Shown: positions 9,461-15,856, numbered from the stretch's first letter. The stretch is 16,371 nt of DNA from an uncultured Clostridia bacterium (GCA_937907055.1 CALCTW010000081.1:1-16371), one strand, 5' to 3'. The notes: a model not told the origin generated them from the sequence alone. A program made the numbers and translations.

Positions 9461-9585
9461 CCTCACCCTTCGGCTCGTATCTGGGTACGGGGGTTATAAC
9501 GAGTATCTTTTACACCTCGTTAGTGCCTCACTCCGGTCAACGGATACGCTGCTACGCCACCTCCGTGCTGCCTTGAGATTTCTTT
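9461..9585. repeat. Intergenic palindromic repeat, copy 2 (diverged)
   Basis: CCTCACCCTTCGG (9461) matches CCTCAGGGTTCGG of copy 1, and GTATCTTTT-CCTCGT-GTGCCT-CGGTCAACG-CGCTGCTACGCC repeats with a 150-nt offset, with a 15-nt insertion near the left end. The terminal inverted pairing seen in copy 1 is largely lost. The yajC promoter begins directly after it. Together the two copies fill most of the 332-nt gap between the DUF1846 gene and yajC, and I see no gene there. Confidence 0.55.
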
Positions 9586-9586
9586 C

Positions 9587-9615
9587 TTTACAACCTTCCC
9601 AAAATCAGTTATAAT
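9587..9615 (+). promoter_or_regulatory. yajC: yajC promoter
   Basis: TTTACA (9587-9592), a 17-base spacer and TATAAT (9610-9615): 11 of 12 consensus positions. Predicted start near 9622, about 26 nt before the yajC ATG. Confidence 0.85.
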
Positions 9616-9647
9616 GCACATATTCTCTTGAAAGGTGGTTCATTCTG

Positions 9648-10058
9648 ATGTTGGATTTCCTGTTTGGCATTTCTTCTGCCGTGGCTGAGGAAGCGACTGC
9701 TGGCGCTACTAATGTCCCCGGCAATATGAGCATGGCCAGCTGCTTCAGCGGCGAAGGTCTGGTCAGCACCCTGGTCACCCTGGTTCCCCTTCTGCTCATG
9801 ATCGTTGTTTTCTACTTCCTGCTCATCCGTCCCCAGAAGAAGAAGGATAAGCAGGTCAAGGATATGCTGGCTGCCCTGAAGCCCGGTGACCGCGTCACCA
9901 CCATCGGCGGCATCTACGGCACCATCACCGCCATCCGTGAAGATCTGATCACCCTTGCCGTCGGCCAGACCAAGACCGAAATGGTCTTCGCCCGCTGGGC
10001 CATCCGCAACGTCGAGGAAGTCAGCATCGAAAACGATGTCGGCACCGAATTGACCTGA
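9648..10058 (+). CDS. yajC: Preprotein translocase accessory subunit YajC
   Basis: Small single-span membrane protein associated with the SecDF part of the Sec translocase. The 136 residues contain a hydrophobic helix at about 41-60 running into the diagnostic RPQKKKDKQ, followed by a small cytoplasmic beta-rich domain (LKPGDRVTTIGGIYGTITAI). The N-terminal extension of about 40 residues is longer than in many YajC proteins and is alanine-rich with a hydrophobic start. The ATG at 9648 follows AAAGGTGG by 9 nt. It has its own promoter and terminator. Usual partners secD and secF are not in the window, but secA is about 6 kb away. Confidence 0.95.
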   Translation: MLDFLFGISSAVAEEATAGATNVPGNMSMASCFSGEGLVSTLVTLVPLLLMIVVFYFLLIRPQKKKDKQVKDMLAALKPGDRVTTIGGIYGTITAIREDLITLAVGQTKTEMVFARWAIRNVEEVSIENDVGTELT

Positions 10059-10076
10059 TCCCGGCCTGACCGGTTC

Positions 10077-10111
10077 AAAAAACGCTTCCGTTTTTTCGCG
10101 GAAGCGTTTTT
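10077..10111. terminator. Bidirectional terminator between yajC and the SGNH esterase gene
   Basis: AAAAACGCTTCCG (10078-10090) and CGGAAGCGTTTTT (10099-10111) form a perfect 13-bp stem with an 8-nt loop. Because the stem begins with A and ends with T, each strand gains a U-tract. It serves yajC (plus) and the convergent operon (minus). Confidence 0.9.
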
Positions 10112-10137
10112 GTTATGCGTTTGTTTTGCCCGGGGGT

Positions 10138-11169
10138 TCACTTTTCGCCGTACGCCTGCTTCAGTGCCTTTTCCAGTGTGGGGCGGATGGCCTCCGCCAT
10201 CCTGTGCATGCCCAGGTCATTGGGGTGGATGTTATCCGCGGTGCAGTTGTAGCGCTCCCACGGGGTATCGCCCCAGAAATACGCGCCTTCAATGAAGTAC
10301 ACGCGGTCATCCCCGCGCTTCAGGGCGTTCTCATAGGTGGTACGGATGATCTCCACCCTTTCGCGCACCCAGGGAAGATCCGGCTCCGTGCGCGGTCCGG
10401 TGATCAGGATGATCGGCACATCGGGGTTCTTTTCGCGCATTCTCAGGAAGAAGGGCTCGTGCGTTTTTCGCAGATGCGCTTCATCCGGCGCGTTATAGTC
10501 ATAGTCCATCACAAACACGCTCTTTTTCAGCGCGGCCAGATGATCCGCCACAAAAAGCTCGCCCAACCCGCTGCCGGAAAGACCGTAGTTGATAAAGTCA
10601 AAGTCCAGCGCGCGGCTCAGCAGGCTGCTGTAGGCATTGGCGGTCTTGCACACGCTGGCGCCCTCGGTGATGGAGCTTCCGTAAAAGATCACGGGGTCGG
10701 GATAGCGGTAGGGGGTGGGCGCTTCCACCTTCGCGCCGTCATCCAGCGAGATCGTCACTTCCTTCACCGCCTCATTCCGCGGCAGGAAGATCATAATGTC
10801 CTCCATCACGGGCTGTTTGGTGAAACTGCCCTCGGCGACCGGCTCCTCATAGCATTTCCGGGGCACGATCAGCCCCGCGTACCGGGCGTTTTCTCCGTGG
10901 CCGATATACAGGTTGCCGCTCTGCGCGCCGTACAGGGAAATACCCACATCCGGGCTGATCGTCGCCATCTCGATGGTCACGCGGATGCTCGCGCTGTCCG
11001 TGCGGAAGGCCACGCGCGCGCCGGGGGAGCGCACATCCAGCCTCCAGTCCCGCACGCCGTAGAACATCCTTTCCGCCATCTCTTTTTTCAGTCGTCTGGA
11101 GGTGCCGTCTTCGTCAAAATACGGCATGCCGTATACCCGGAAGGGGGCGTCCCGGAAGGAATATTCCAT
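10138..11169 (-). CDS. SGNH/GDSL-type esterase with N-terminal beta domain
   Basis: Predicted carbohydrate- or lipid-ester hydrolase of the two-domain GDSL-3 type. Residues 1 to about 150 form a beta-rich domain resembling the N-terminal domain found in this esterase class. Residues about 155-340 are the flavodoxin-like SGNH fold, with YGSSITEG (163-170; nucleophile Ser166 by position), GLSGSGLG (197-203, oxyanion block), FVMDYDYNAPDE, THEPFF, and DNIHPNDLG with Asp312 and His315 completing the catalytic set. There is no signal peptide, so it appears cytoplasmic. The ATG at 11167-11169 follows AGAGGGA by about 7 nt. Its start lies 28 nt after the zinc-ribbon gene, so the two are probably one transcript. 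The substrate cannot be told from the sequence; polysaccharide deacetylation is a common role. Confidence 0.85.
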   Translation of the reverse strand: MEYSFRDAPFRVYGMPYFDEDGTSRRLKKEMAERMFYGVRDWRLDVRSPGARVAFRTDSASIRVTIEMATISPDVGISLYGAQSGNLYIGHGENARYAGLIVPRKCYEEPVAEGSFTKQPVMEDIMIFLPRNEAVKEVTISLDDGAKVEAPTPYRYPDPVIFYGSSITEGASVCKTANAYSSLLSRALDFDFINYGLSGSGLGELFVADHLAALKKSVFVMDYDYNAPDEAHLRKTHEPFFLRMREKNPDVPIILITGPRTEPDLPWVRERVEIIRTTYENALKRGDDRVYFIEGAYFWGDTPWERYNCTADNIHPNDLGMHRMAEAIRPTLEKALKQAYGEK

Positions 11170-11197
11170 ATCTGTCCCTCTCTTTCAGTCTTCAGCC

Positions 11198-11863
11198 TTA
11201 CACATCGCCGATAAACAGGTTCTTTTCGCAATGCGCGCACACCCGGCTGTTCCGGGGGTTTTCCTTTCCGCAGTGACGGCAGCGGCGGTTGTCCACCGTG
11301 CCGCAGCCGGGGCAGATGTCCAGGTTATAGGTGCTCACCTTGCCGCACTTCTTGCACTGCCACAGTCCGCCCGCGCCGCAGTACACGCATTTTTCCTCCG
11401 TCGGGGGATTGCTTTTCCCGCACTCGGGGCACACCCATTCCCGCACGCCCACCGGTGTTTCGCTGAAATACCGTTTGTCGCGGGGCAGCTCTGTTTCCGC
11501 CTCCGGCGCGGCCTTTGTTTCGCGCTGCACGGGCGCGCTGCCCATCCGCAGCACCGGCAGATGCTCCACGGTGTCGATCAGGGTCGCCAGCTTCTTATCC
11601 GTCTCCGCGCGCGCGTCAGCCATTTCTTCCACGCATTCCGTCATGCGGCCATAGGCGTAGATGGGCAGGGACAGCAGCCACGACAGCAGCACGCCGCCCA
11701 GCGCGATGCCCACGCAGATCAGCACGCGCAGCCCGGTCTCCATCTCATTCCACATCGTTTCGCTTCTGAAACACCACACCGCGCCGCCGATCGCGGCAAG
11801 GGCGCACACGATAAAGAAGATCACCGCGATCTTCTGCAGCTTATATCCGGCTCTTCTGAACAT
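11198..11863 (-). CDS. Two-helix membrane protein with three C-terminal zinc ribbons
   Basis: Unassigned function. In the 221-residue product two hydrophobic helices (about 10-31 and 44-71) anchor the protein. A charged, probably helical linker follows (about 74-130), then three four-cysteine zinc ribbons: C145/C148/C159/C162, C170/C173/C184/C187 and C195/C198/C209/C212. The last two pairs resemble double zinc ribbon modules, which usually mediate protein contacts. I chose the ATG at 11861-11863 because GGAGG lies 10 nt upstream. A longer in-frame start at 11980 would extend through the promoter and has no binding site. It is the first gene of an operon with the SGNH esterase. The topology puts the ribbons on one face of the membrane; which side is uncertain, but reduced cysteine zinc sites suggest cytoplasm. 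Confidence 0.8.
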   Translation of the reverse strand: MFRRAGYKLQKIAVIFFIVCALAAIGGAVWCFRSETMWNEMETGLRVLICVGIALGGVLLSWLLSLPIYAYGRMTECVEEMADARAETDKKLATLIDTVEHLPVLRMGSAPVQRETKAAPEAETELPRDKRYFSETPVGVREWVCPECGKSNPPTEEKCVYCGAGGLWQCKKCGKVSTYNLDICPGCGTVDNRRCRHCGKENPRNSRVCAHCEKNLFIGDV

Positions 11864-11905
11864 ATCATAAAATCCTCCGATCAGGCCGTTTTTCAGGCCG
11901 CCTTC

Positions 11906-11934
11906 ATTATAGCAGACGTCCCCGGACGGGTCAA
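11906..11934 (-). promoter_or_regulatory. Promoter of the zinc-ribbon/SGNH operon
   Basis: On the minus strand TTGACC (11929-11934), 17 bases and TATAAT (11906-11911), 11 of 12 consensus positions. The spacer itself contains the inverted repeat CGTCC-GG-GGACG, a possible operator. Predicted start near 11899, leader of about 36 nt. It supports the shorter start of the zinc-ribbon gene. Confidence 0.8.
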
Positions 11935-12180
11935 TCGCGTGTCTTTTCTGTTCCGTACGCCGCGCGGCGCTCCGCTTCATTCTTCCGCCGCCGGTTTCAT
12001 TTTCTGTTTTTCATGTTCCGGGGCGGGATCACGCGTTTTTTTCGCCCCTCACCGGCTGAAAAAGGCCGTAAATTGTGTCATTTTCGGGGCATGCAATGTA
12101 AATACGAAAAAAATGCTGGTATTTTTATCACAGATAGGTTATAATGCAGGTAAAGAATAAACGTAAAGGGGGATTATCCC
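11935..12180. other. Divergent intergenic region, with -10 element of the P-loop gene
   Basis: There is no gene here. On the plus strand TATAAT at 12140-12145 lies 35 nt before the P-loop gene start. The matching -35 position (TGGTAT, 12117-12122, 17-nt spacer) is poor, so the promoter may need an activator. GGGGCG (12020-12025) and CGCCCC (12043-12048) could form a weak hairpin. Nothing else is recognisable. Confidence 0.5.
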
Positions 12181-12591
12181 ATGATACAGATCATCCACGG
12201 CAAAAAAGGCACCGGCAAAACAAAGCGCATTCTGGAAATGAGCGAACAGGCAGTTAAGGATCAGAAGGGCAGCGTTGTTTTCGTTGACTTCGATAACCGC
12301 AAGATGTTCGATATCAAGCCCGAGATCCGCTTCGTCAACGGCGGCGAATATGGCTGCGACAGCCCCGAAATGTTTCTGGGTCTCGTCACCGGCATGCTCG
12401 CGCTCAACTATGACATCAGCGTCATCTTTGTGGATGCCACGCTCAAGCTCATCAAGAAGGATCTGGCCTGCTGTGAAGAATTCTTCACCCGTCTGAATGC
12501 CCTCAGCGAGAAGCACAATGTTCAGATCGTTCTGTCCGTCAATATTGGTGACGAAGAAGCGCCTGAATATCTGGCCCAGTATTACATCTGA
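12181..12591 (+). CDS. Small P-loop NTPase-like protein, conserved in Clostridia
   Basis: A 136-residue soluble protein with a perfect Walker A, GKKGTGKT (7-14), at the extreme N-terminus. It has hydrophobic strands at VVFVDFDN (about 32-39) and ISVIFVDATL (about 79-88, a Walker B-like position ending in Asp) and a final IVLSVNIGDEEAPEYL. Short relatives in Clostridia look similar and are sometimes labelled PilT-like, but it is far too small for a PilT motor and lacks its other motifs, so I give no function. The protein is a minimal single-domain P-loop fold. The ATG at 12181 follows AAAGGGGGA by about 8 nt. It is upstream of thrC, separated by a hairpin, so a functional link with threonine synthesis is not implied. 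Confidence 0.8.
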   Translation: MIQIIHGKKGTGKTKRILEMSEQAVKDQKGSVVFVDFDNRKMFDIKPEIRFVNGGEYGCDSPEMFLGLVTGMLALNYDISVIFVDATLKLIKKDLACCEEFFTRLNALSEKHNVQIVLSVNIGDEEAPEYLAQYYI

Positions 12592-12639
12592 GTTTCATAA
12601 CACCCGTCTGTATCGCCCTGCGTGATGCAAGCGAAATAT

Positions 12640-12672
12640 GCGTACCGCTCTCCGGGGCGGTACGCGTCTTTC
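12640..12672 (+). terminator. Hairpin between the P-loop gene and thrC
   Basis: GCGTACCGC (12640-12648) pairs perfectly with GCGGTACGC (12657-12665) around an 8-nt loop. The tail GTCTTTCA is only weakly T-rich, so termination is probably partial and some read-through into thrC is possible. Confidence 0.5.
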
Positions 12673-12717
12673 AATCATTGCGAAGGGCGTTAAAATTTAC
12701 ACTGCAAGGAGCAACAT

Positions 12718-14184
12718 ATGTACGTATCTACCCGCGGCGGAGAGGCGATCTCCGCGTCTCAGGCTATCTTACGTGGTATCAGCGAGAACGGCGGTCTCTA
12801 TGTGCCTGTTTCTCTTCCTGTCTGGAGCAGGGAACAGATCCTCGCTCTGGCGGAGATCCCTTACGCGGATCGCGCGGCCAAAGTTCTGGCCGATGTTCTG
12901 GATGATTTTGATGAAGAAGAATTGCTGGGTTACACCCGTAAGGCATACGCGTCCTTCTCGCATCCCGCTGTTGCTCCCATGCGCCCGCTGAAGGGCAATA
13001 TCGAAGTGCTGGAGCTGTTCCACGGCCCCACGCTGGCCTTTAAGGATATGGCGCTGCAGATGCTGCCCTATCTGCTCACAGCCAGCGCCCGCAAGCAGGG
13101 GGAGACCCGTGAGATCGCCATCCTCACCGCCACCTCCGGTGATACCGGCAAGGCCGCGCTGGAGGGCTTCAAGGATGTGAACGGCACCAGCTGCACGGTC
13201 TTCTATCCGCTGGGCGGTGTCAGCCATGTGCAGGAGCGTCAGATGCTCACCAGCGAAGGCGCGAATGTCCATGTCATCGGCGTGACGGGCAATTTTGATG
13301 ACGCGCAGACCGGCGTCAAGCAGCTCTTCACCTCTCCGGAGTTTATCGCCCAGATGAACGCGAAGGGCCGCACGCTTTCCAGCGCCAATTCCATCAATCT
13401 CGGCCGTCTCGCGCCGCAGGTGGCGTATTATATGAGCGCCGCCGCCGAAATGATGAAGAAGGGTGTGGAGCGCTTCAACGTCTGCGTTCCCACCGGCAAT
13501 TTCGGCAACATCCTTGCCGCCTGGTACGCCAGAAAGATGGGCGCTCCCATCGAGAAGCTCGTCTGCGCCAGCAACTGCAATGATGTCCTGACCGAATTTA
13601 TCCTCACCGGCCGCTACAATGCCGCCCGTCAGTTCCATCTCACCATTTCTCCCAGCATGGATATCCTTGTTTCCAGCAATCTGGAGCGTCTTCTGTTTGA
13701 ACTCTGCGGCTGCGATCCCGTCAAGCTTTCCGGCATGATGAAGCAGCTGAAGGAAGAAAAGGAATATACCATGGACGCGGATATGCTTTCCGTCCTGCAG
13801 CAGACCTTCGTCGGCTATTCCGCCGATGATACCGCCACCAAGGCCACCATCCGCGCCGCGTACGATTCCGATGCCTATGTCATGGATACCCACACGGCGG
13901 TGGCCATGTATGCCGTCGGTCAGTACCGCGCGCAGACGGGCGATGATCTGCCCATGCTGCTGGTCTCCACGGCCAGCCCGTTCAAGTTTGCTCCGGCGGT
14001 CACCGACGCGCTGGGTCTGGAAGCCAAAGAGAACGCTTTCGACAGCGTCCGTCAGCTGGCGGCCTTCGGCAGCCTGCAGATCCCCGCTTCCCTCGGCAAG
14101 CTGGAGACCGCGCCCACCCTGCACACCCTCACCTGTGACCGCAGTGCCATGGGCGAGGCCGTCATGAAGGCTTACGAGGCCTGA
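12718..14184 (+). CDS. thrC: Threonine synthase
   Basis: PLP enzyme that converts O-phosphohomoserine and water to threonine and phosphate, the last step of threonine synthesis, in the cytoplasm. The 488-residue length matches the long bacterial/fungal class. Visible are the N-terminal YVSTRGG and GGLYVP, the PLP-lysine motif HGPTLAFKDMALQ with Lys109, ATSGDTGKAALEG (138-150), the PVSH-like GGVSHVQERQM segment, SINLGRLAPQVAYY, and the phosphate-binding PTGNFGN (258-264). The ATG at 12718 follows AAGGAG by 6 nt. No other threonine-pathway genes (hom, thrB) are adjacent. The upstream hairpin region does not encode a threonine-rich leader and does not look like a T-box. Downstream, the hairpin TCAGCCG/CGGCTGA (14236-14254) may end the transcript, but lacks a solid T-run. 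Confidence 0.97.
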   Translation: MYVSTRGGEAISASQAILRGISENGGLYVPVSLPVWSREQILALAEIPYADRAAKVLADVLDDFDEEELLGYTRKAYASFSHPAVAPMRPLKGNIEVLELFHGPTLAFKDMALQMLPYLLTASARKQGETREIAILTATSGDTGKAALEGFKDVNGTSCTVFYPLGGVSHVQERQMLTSEGANVHVIGVTGNFDDAQTGVKQLFTSPEFIAQMNAKGRTLSSANSINLGRLAPQVAYYMSAAAEMMKKGVERFNVCVPTGNFGNILAAWYARKMGAPIEKLVCASNCNDVLTEFILTGRYNAARQFHLTISPSMDILVSSNLERLLFELCGCDPVKLSGMMKQLKEEKEYTMDADMLSVLQQTFVGYSADDTATKATIRAAYDSDAYVMDTHTAVAMYAVGQYRAQTGDDLPMLLVSTASPFKFAPAVTDALGLEAKENAFDSVRQLAAFGSLQIPASLGKLETAPTLHTLTCDRSAMGEAVMKAYEA

Positions 14185-14235
14185 TCTTTTCTGTGTGATC
14201 CGGGGCACCGCTTCACATTCTGAGGCGTGTCCCGT

Positions 14236-14271
14236 TCAGCCGTTTACCGGCTGATATCATTCATTTATTAC
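14236..14271 (+). promoter_or_regulatory. Hairpin and possible promoter before the rubrerythrin gene
   Basis: TCAGCCG (14236-14242) and CGGCTGA (14248-14254) form a 7-bp stem after thrC. TTTACC (14243-14248), 17 bases and TATTAC (14266-14271) give a modest sigma-A match, 30 nt before the rubrerythrin start. The putative -35 lies in the hairpin loop. Both readings are tentative. Confidence 0.35.
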
Positions 14272-14301
14272 TTGTATATGTAAAGAAGGAGGTACATTCT
14301 T

Positions 14302-14889
14302 ATGAAATGGGTATGTCCCGTTTGCGGTTATGTTCACGAAGGCGATACGCCTCCCGAAAAGTGCCCTGTGTGCCGTGTTCCCGGCAGCAAGTTCACCAAG
14401 CAGGAAGGCGAAATGAAGCTGGCGGCCGAGCATGAGTTCGGTGTCTACGCTTCCACTGTCAAGAATAACGAAAACATCTCTGACGAGGATAAGGCTTACA
14501 TCCTCGAACAGCTGAAGGCTAATTTTGCCGGCGAATGCTCTGAAGTGGGCATGTATCTGTGCATGGCGCGCATCGCGCACCGTGAAGGCTATCCCGAGAT
14601 CGGTCTTTACTGGGAAAAGGCCGCCTTTGAAGAGGCGGAGCATGCCGCCAAGTTCGCGGAGATGCTCGGTTCCGATATCGAGCCCCGCATGACGGCTTCC
14701 ACCAAGAAGAATCTGGCCTGGCGTGTGGATTGCGAATTCGGCGCCACCCAGGGCAAGTTCGATCTGGCCGCCTGCGCCAAGAAGAACGGTCTGGATGCCA
14801 TCCACGACACTGTGCATGAAATGGCCAAGGACGAGGCGCGTCACGGCAAGGCTCTGAAGGGTCTGCTGGAGCGTCACTTCGGCAAGTAA
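14302..14889 (+). CDS. Reverse rubrerythrin (rubredoxin-first peroxidase)
   Basis: Predicted cytoplasmic peroxide reductase. Unlike classical rubrerythrin, the rubredoxin domain comes first: C5, C8, C21 and C24 in WVCPVCGY and KCPVCRVPG. A four-helix ferritin-like diiron domain follows (about 45-195). Its likely iron ligands lie in GECSE (78-81), FEEAEH (109-114), CEFG (E145) and HEMAKDEARH (172-181). The 195-residue length fits the clostridial reverse rubrerythrin class, which reduces hydrogen peroxide with electrons from an NAD(P)H:rubredoxin reductase. The flavin reductase-rubredoxin encoded at 7010 is a candidate donor. The ATG at 14302 follows a perfect AAGGAGG by 9 nt, implying high expression. 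I saw no convincing PerR box upstream. A terminator follows, so it is a single-gene unit. Confidence 0.93.
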   Translation: MKWVCPVCGYVHEGDTPPEKCPVCRVPGSKFTKQEGEMKLAAEHEFGVYASTVKNNENISDEDKAYILEQLKANFAGECSEVGMYLCMARIAHREGYPEIGLYWEKAAFEEAEHAAKFAEMLGSDIEPRMTASTKKNLAWRVDCEFGATQGKFDLAACAKKNGLDAIHDTVHEMAKDEARHGKALKGLLERHFGK

Positions 14890-14926
14890 TCAGAGGGTTT
14901 TCCCTTCTGATTGAGGGAATAATCAA

Positions 14927-14957
14927 GGATGATCTCACCAAGAGGTCATCCTTTTTT
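14927..14957 (+). terminator. Intrinsic terminator after the rubrerythrin gene
   Basis: GGATGATCTC (14927-14936), loop ACCAA and GAGGTCATCC (14942-14951), with one G-U pair, are followed by six T. An additional hairpin (ATCAGAGGG/CCCTTCTGAT) lies directly after the stop codon. Confidence 0.9.
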
Positions 14958-14964
14958 CGTGCCA

Positions 14965-15042
14965 AAGTGGAAGCCAAGGTGGAAGGTTCCTGATTTTCAC
15001 CTGTCAAAATCCGCAAAAGTGGAAGCTGATTGAAGTGGAAGG
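14965..15042. repeat. Four GTGGAAG repeats in two pairs
   Basis: AAGTGGAAG (14965), AAGGTGGAAGG (14976), AAGTGGAAG (15017) and GAAGTGGAAGG (15032) all point the same way. The first and third, and the second and fourth, match best, with spacings of about 52 and 56 nt, so it is a diverged duplicated pair. Short paired direct repeats at the edge of mobile DNA can be arm-type binding sites of a tyrosine integrase; that reading is inference. No gene lies in 14890-15240. Confidence 0.6.
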
Positions 15043-15053
15043 TTGCAAGTCAA

Positions 15054-15082
15054 ATTATAGGTGTAGCAAAATTTTCTGTCAA
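15054..15082 (-). promoter_or_regulatory. Perfect consensus promoter on the minus strand
   Basis: TTGACA (15077-15082, minus), a 17-base spacer and TATAAT (15054-15059, minus): 12 of 12 consensus positions. It points leftward into the GTGGAAG repeats, with no recognisable protein gene downstream. TTGACA also occurs on the plus strand at 15093-15098, so TGTCAA-N10-TTGACA forms an inverted pair that could be a symmetric operator or a second, divergent -35 (its -10 would be poor). Confidence 0.65.
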
Positions 15083-15189
15083 TCTGGTTTCGTTGACAAA
15101 ATGCCAAGAGGAATCATTATCGGCGACGGAGACGAGAAAAAGCTGATCTCATATCAGCGCGATTTGAGTCACCCCATTGGATAAATCAA

Positions 15190-15232
15190 AAAGCAATCCT
15201 CATCAGGCTCGCTGACGAGAATTGCTTTTTTT
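15190..15232. terminator. Terminator after the DUF4411 remnant, usable from both sides
   Basis: AAAGCAATCCTCATCAG (15190-15206) pairs with CTGACGAGAATTGCTTT (15212-15228) with two mismatches and a 5-nt loop. Eight T lie on the plus side. On the minus side the complement of AAATCAAAAA gives a U-rich tail, 8 bases after the DUF4411 stop codon. Confidence 0.75.
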
Positions 15233-15240
15233 GTACTGAA

Positions 15241-15651
15241 TTAGAACACCCAACCTTCATGCTCACACAATTCCAAGATACTCATACAGGGAACACCCAT
15301 CTGAGAACAAACGAAGGGTATCTTTTTGTTGGAAGTCTTGTTTTCTTCTGTAATCACAGTCAAACCGTACTTCATGGCTGTTGCAATGAGGAATGCATCG
15401 CCGGAAGACTTGCAAGAGCGAAAATCAATCAGTTGAGGATTCTGTGTGACCACACGAGTGACATTTGCCTGCACTTCATCATCAATCTGCAATATAACAC
15501 ATTGATGATCTCGGAGCCATGTTTTGACCACTTCGTCGTTTACTTCTAGAGCAGTTTCAGAGCAAGTAACAATCTCCTGCCGTTCAACAAGTTCGTCGAT
15601 CTTTTCCCTGAGACAACTTGTCAAGTACTTCTGTGAAATATTCTTCGGCCA
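15241..15651 (-). pseudogene. DUF4411 (PIN-type) protein gene, 5'-truncated
   Basis: The frame matches the DUF4411 family, PIN-like proteins often found as toxins or in accessory DNA. WPKNI and REKIDELVERQEIVTC resemble the early helix region, VNDEVVKTWL the middle acidic segment, SGDAFLIATAMKYGLTVITEE the conserved D and E positions, and CEHEGWVF the usual C-terminus. The roughly 20 N-terminal residues that should carry the first catalytic Asp (LDTNSLI-like) are absent. Upstream of Trp (15649-15651) the frame meets TAA, and only 19 nt further lies the stop codon of tnpW. The sole usable start would be TTG at 15622-15624, without a good ribosome binding site. A 22-codon ATG frame overlapping at 15652 runs in another phase and is unrelated. 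I read it as a broken relic; family assignment is from memory of the pattern. Confidence 0.6.
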
Positions 15652-15670
15652 TTATGAAGACAACAATCAA

Positions 15671-15856
15671 TCAGGCCGTAACAGGGTTATAGGTCATAAG
15701 ATCACGGCGAATCATGCGCTCGATCTTCTGCTGCATGGTCTCCGCGCATGCCTCCTTGAAGAATGTGCGGACGGTGTAGATACGACCGTCAATTTCCATG
15801 GAGAAGGTCGAAGTCGGCTCCTGTTGGGGCTGGCTCGTATTCTTGAGTTCATTCAT
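15671..15856 (-). CDS. tnpW: TnpW-like small transposon-encoded protein
   Basis: A 61-residue protein with the pattern of the TnpW family, found in clostridial transposons and integrative mobilizable elements. A variable Gln/Thr/Pro-rich N-terminus (1-17) is followed by the core FSMEIDGRIYTVRTFF (18-33) and ETMQQKIERMIRRDL (39-53). The role of TnpW is not established; it is not a transposase itself. The ATG at 15854-15856 follows GAGGTG with about 6 nt spacing. It is downstream of the relaxase gene, with a hairpin between them. It marks this end of the window as mobile DNA. Confidence 0.8.
   Translation of the reverse strand: MNELKNTSQPQQEPTSTFSMEIDGRIYTVRTFFKEACAETMQQKIERMIRRDLMTYNPVTA

Larger units (their letters stand above)
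14927..15047 (-). ncRNA. Candidate small RNA with four CUUCCAC motifs
   Basis: Predicted only from the consensus promoter at 15054-15082. Transcription would start near 15047 and run left through four CUUCCAC copies to the hairpin shared with the rubrerythrin terminator. On this strand that hairpin is followed by TTGATTATT, a weak U-tract. The region holds no convincing open frame; one 21-codon GTG-started frame has no ribosome binding site. It could equally be a remnant promoter of a lost element gene. Confidence 0.25.

Noticed and set aside
12592..12717. Threonine attenuator or T-box leader before thrC
   Set aside because: The short frame at 12638 is not rich in Thr or Ile codons, the leader is too short for a T-box, and no T-box core motif was seen.
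14185..14301. PerR or similar peroxide-regulator box before the rubrerythrin gene
   Set aside because: The AT-rich stretch around 14261-14284 does not fit the TTATAAT-N-ATTATAA inverted repeat.
14965..15042. CRISPR array made of the GTGGAAG repeats
   Set aside because: The repeats are only 7-11 bases, unevenly spaced and just four in number; no cas genes are nearby.
15101..15184. A 27-codon frame starting ATG in the non-coding region next to the DUF4411 remnant
   Set aside because: It has no ribosome binding site, no recognisable similarity, and its start overlaps the promoter-like element.
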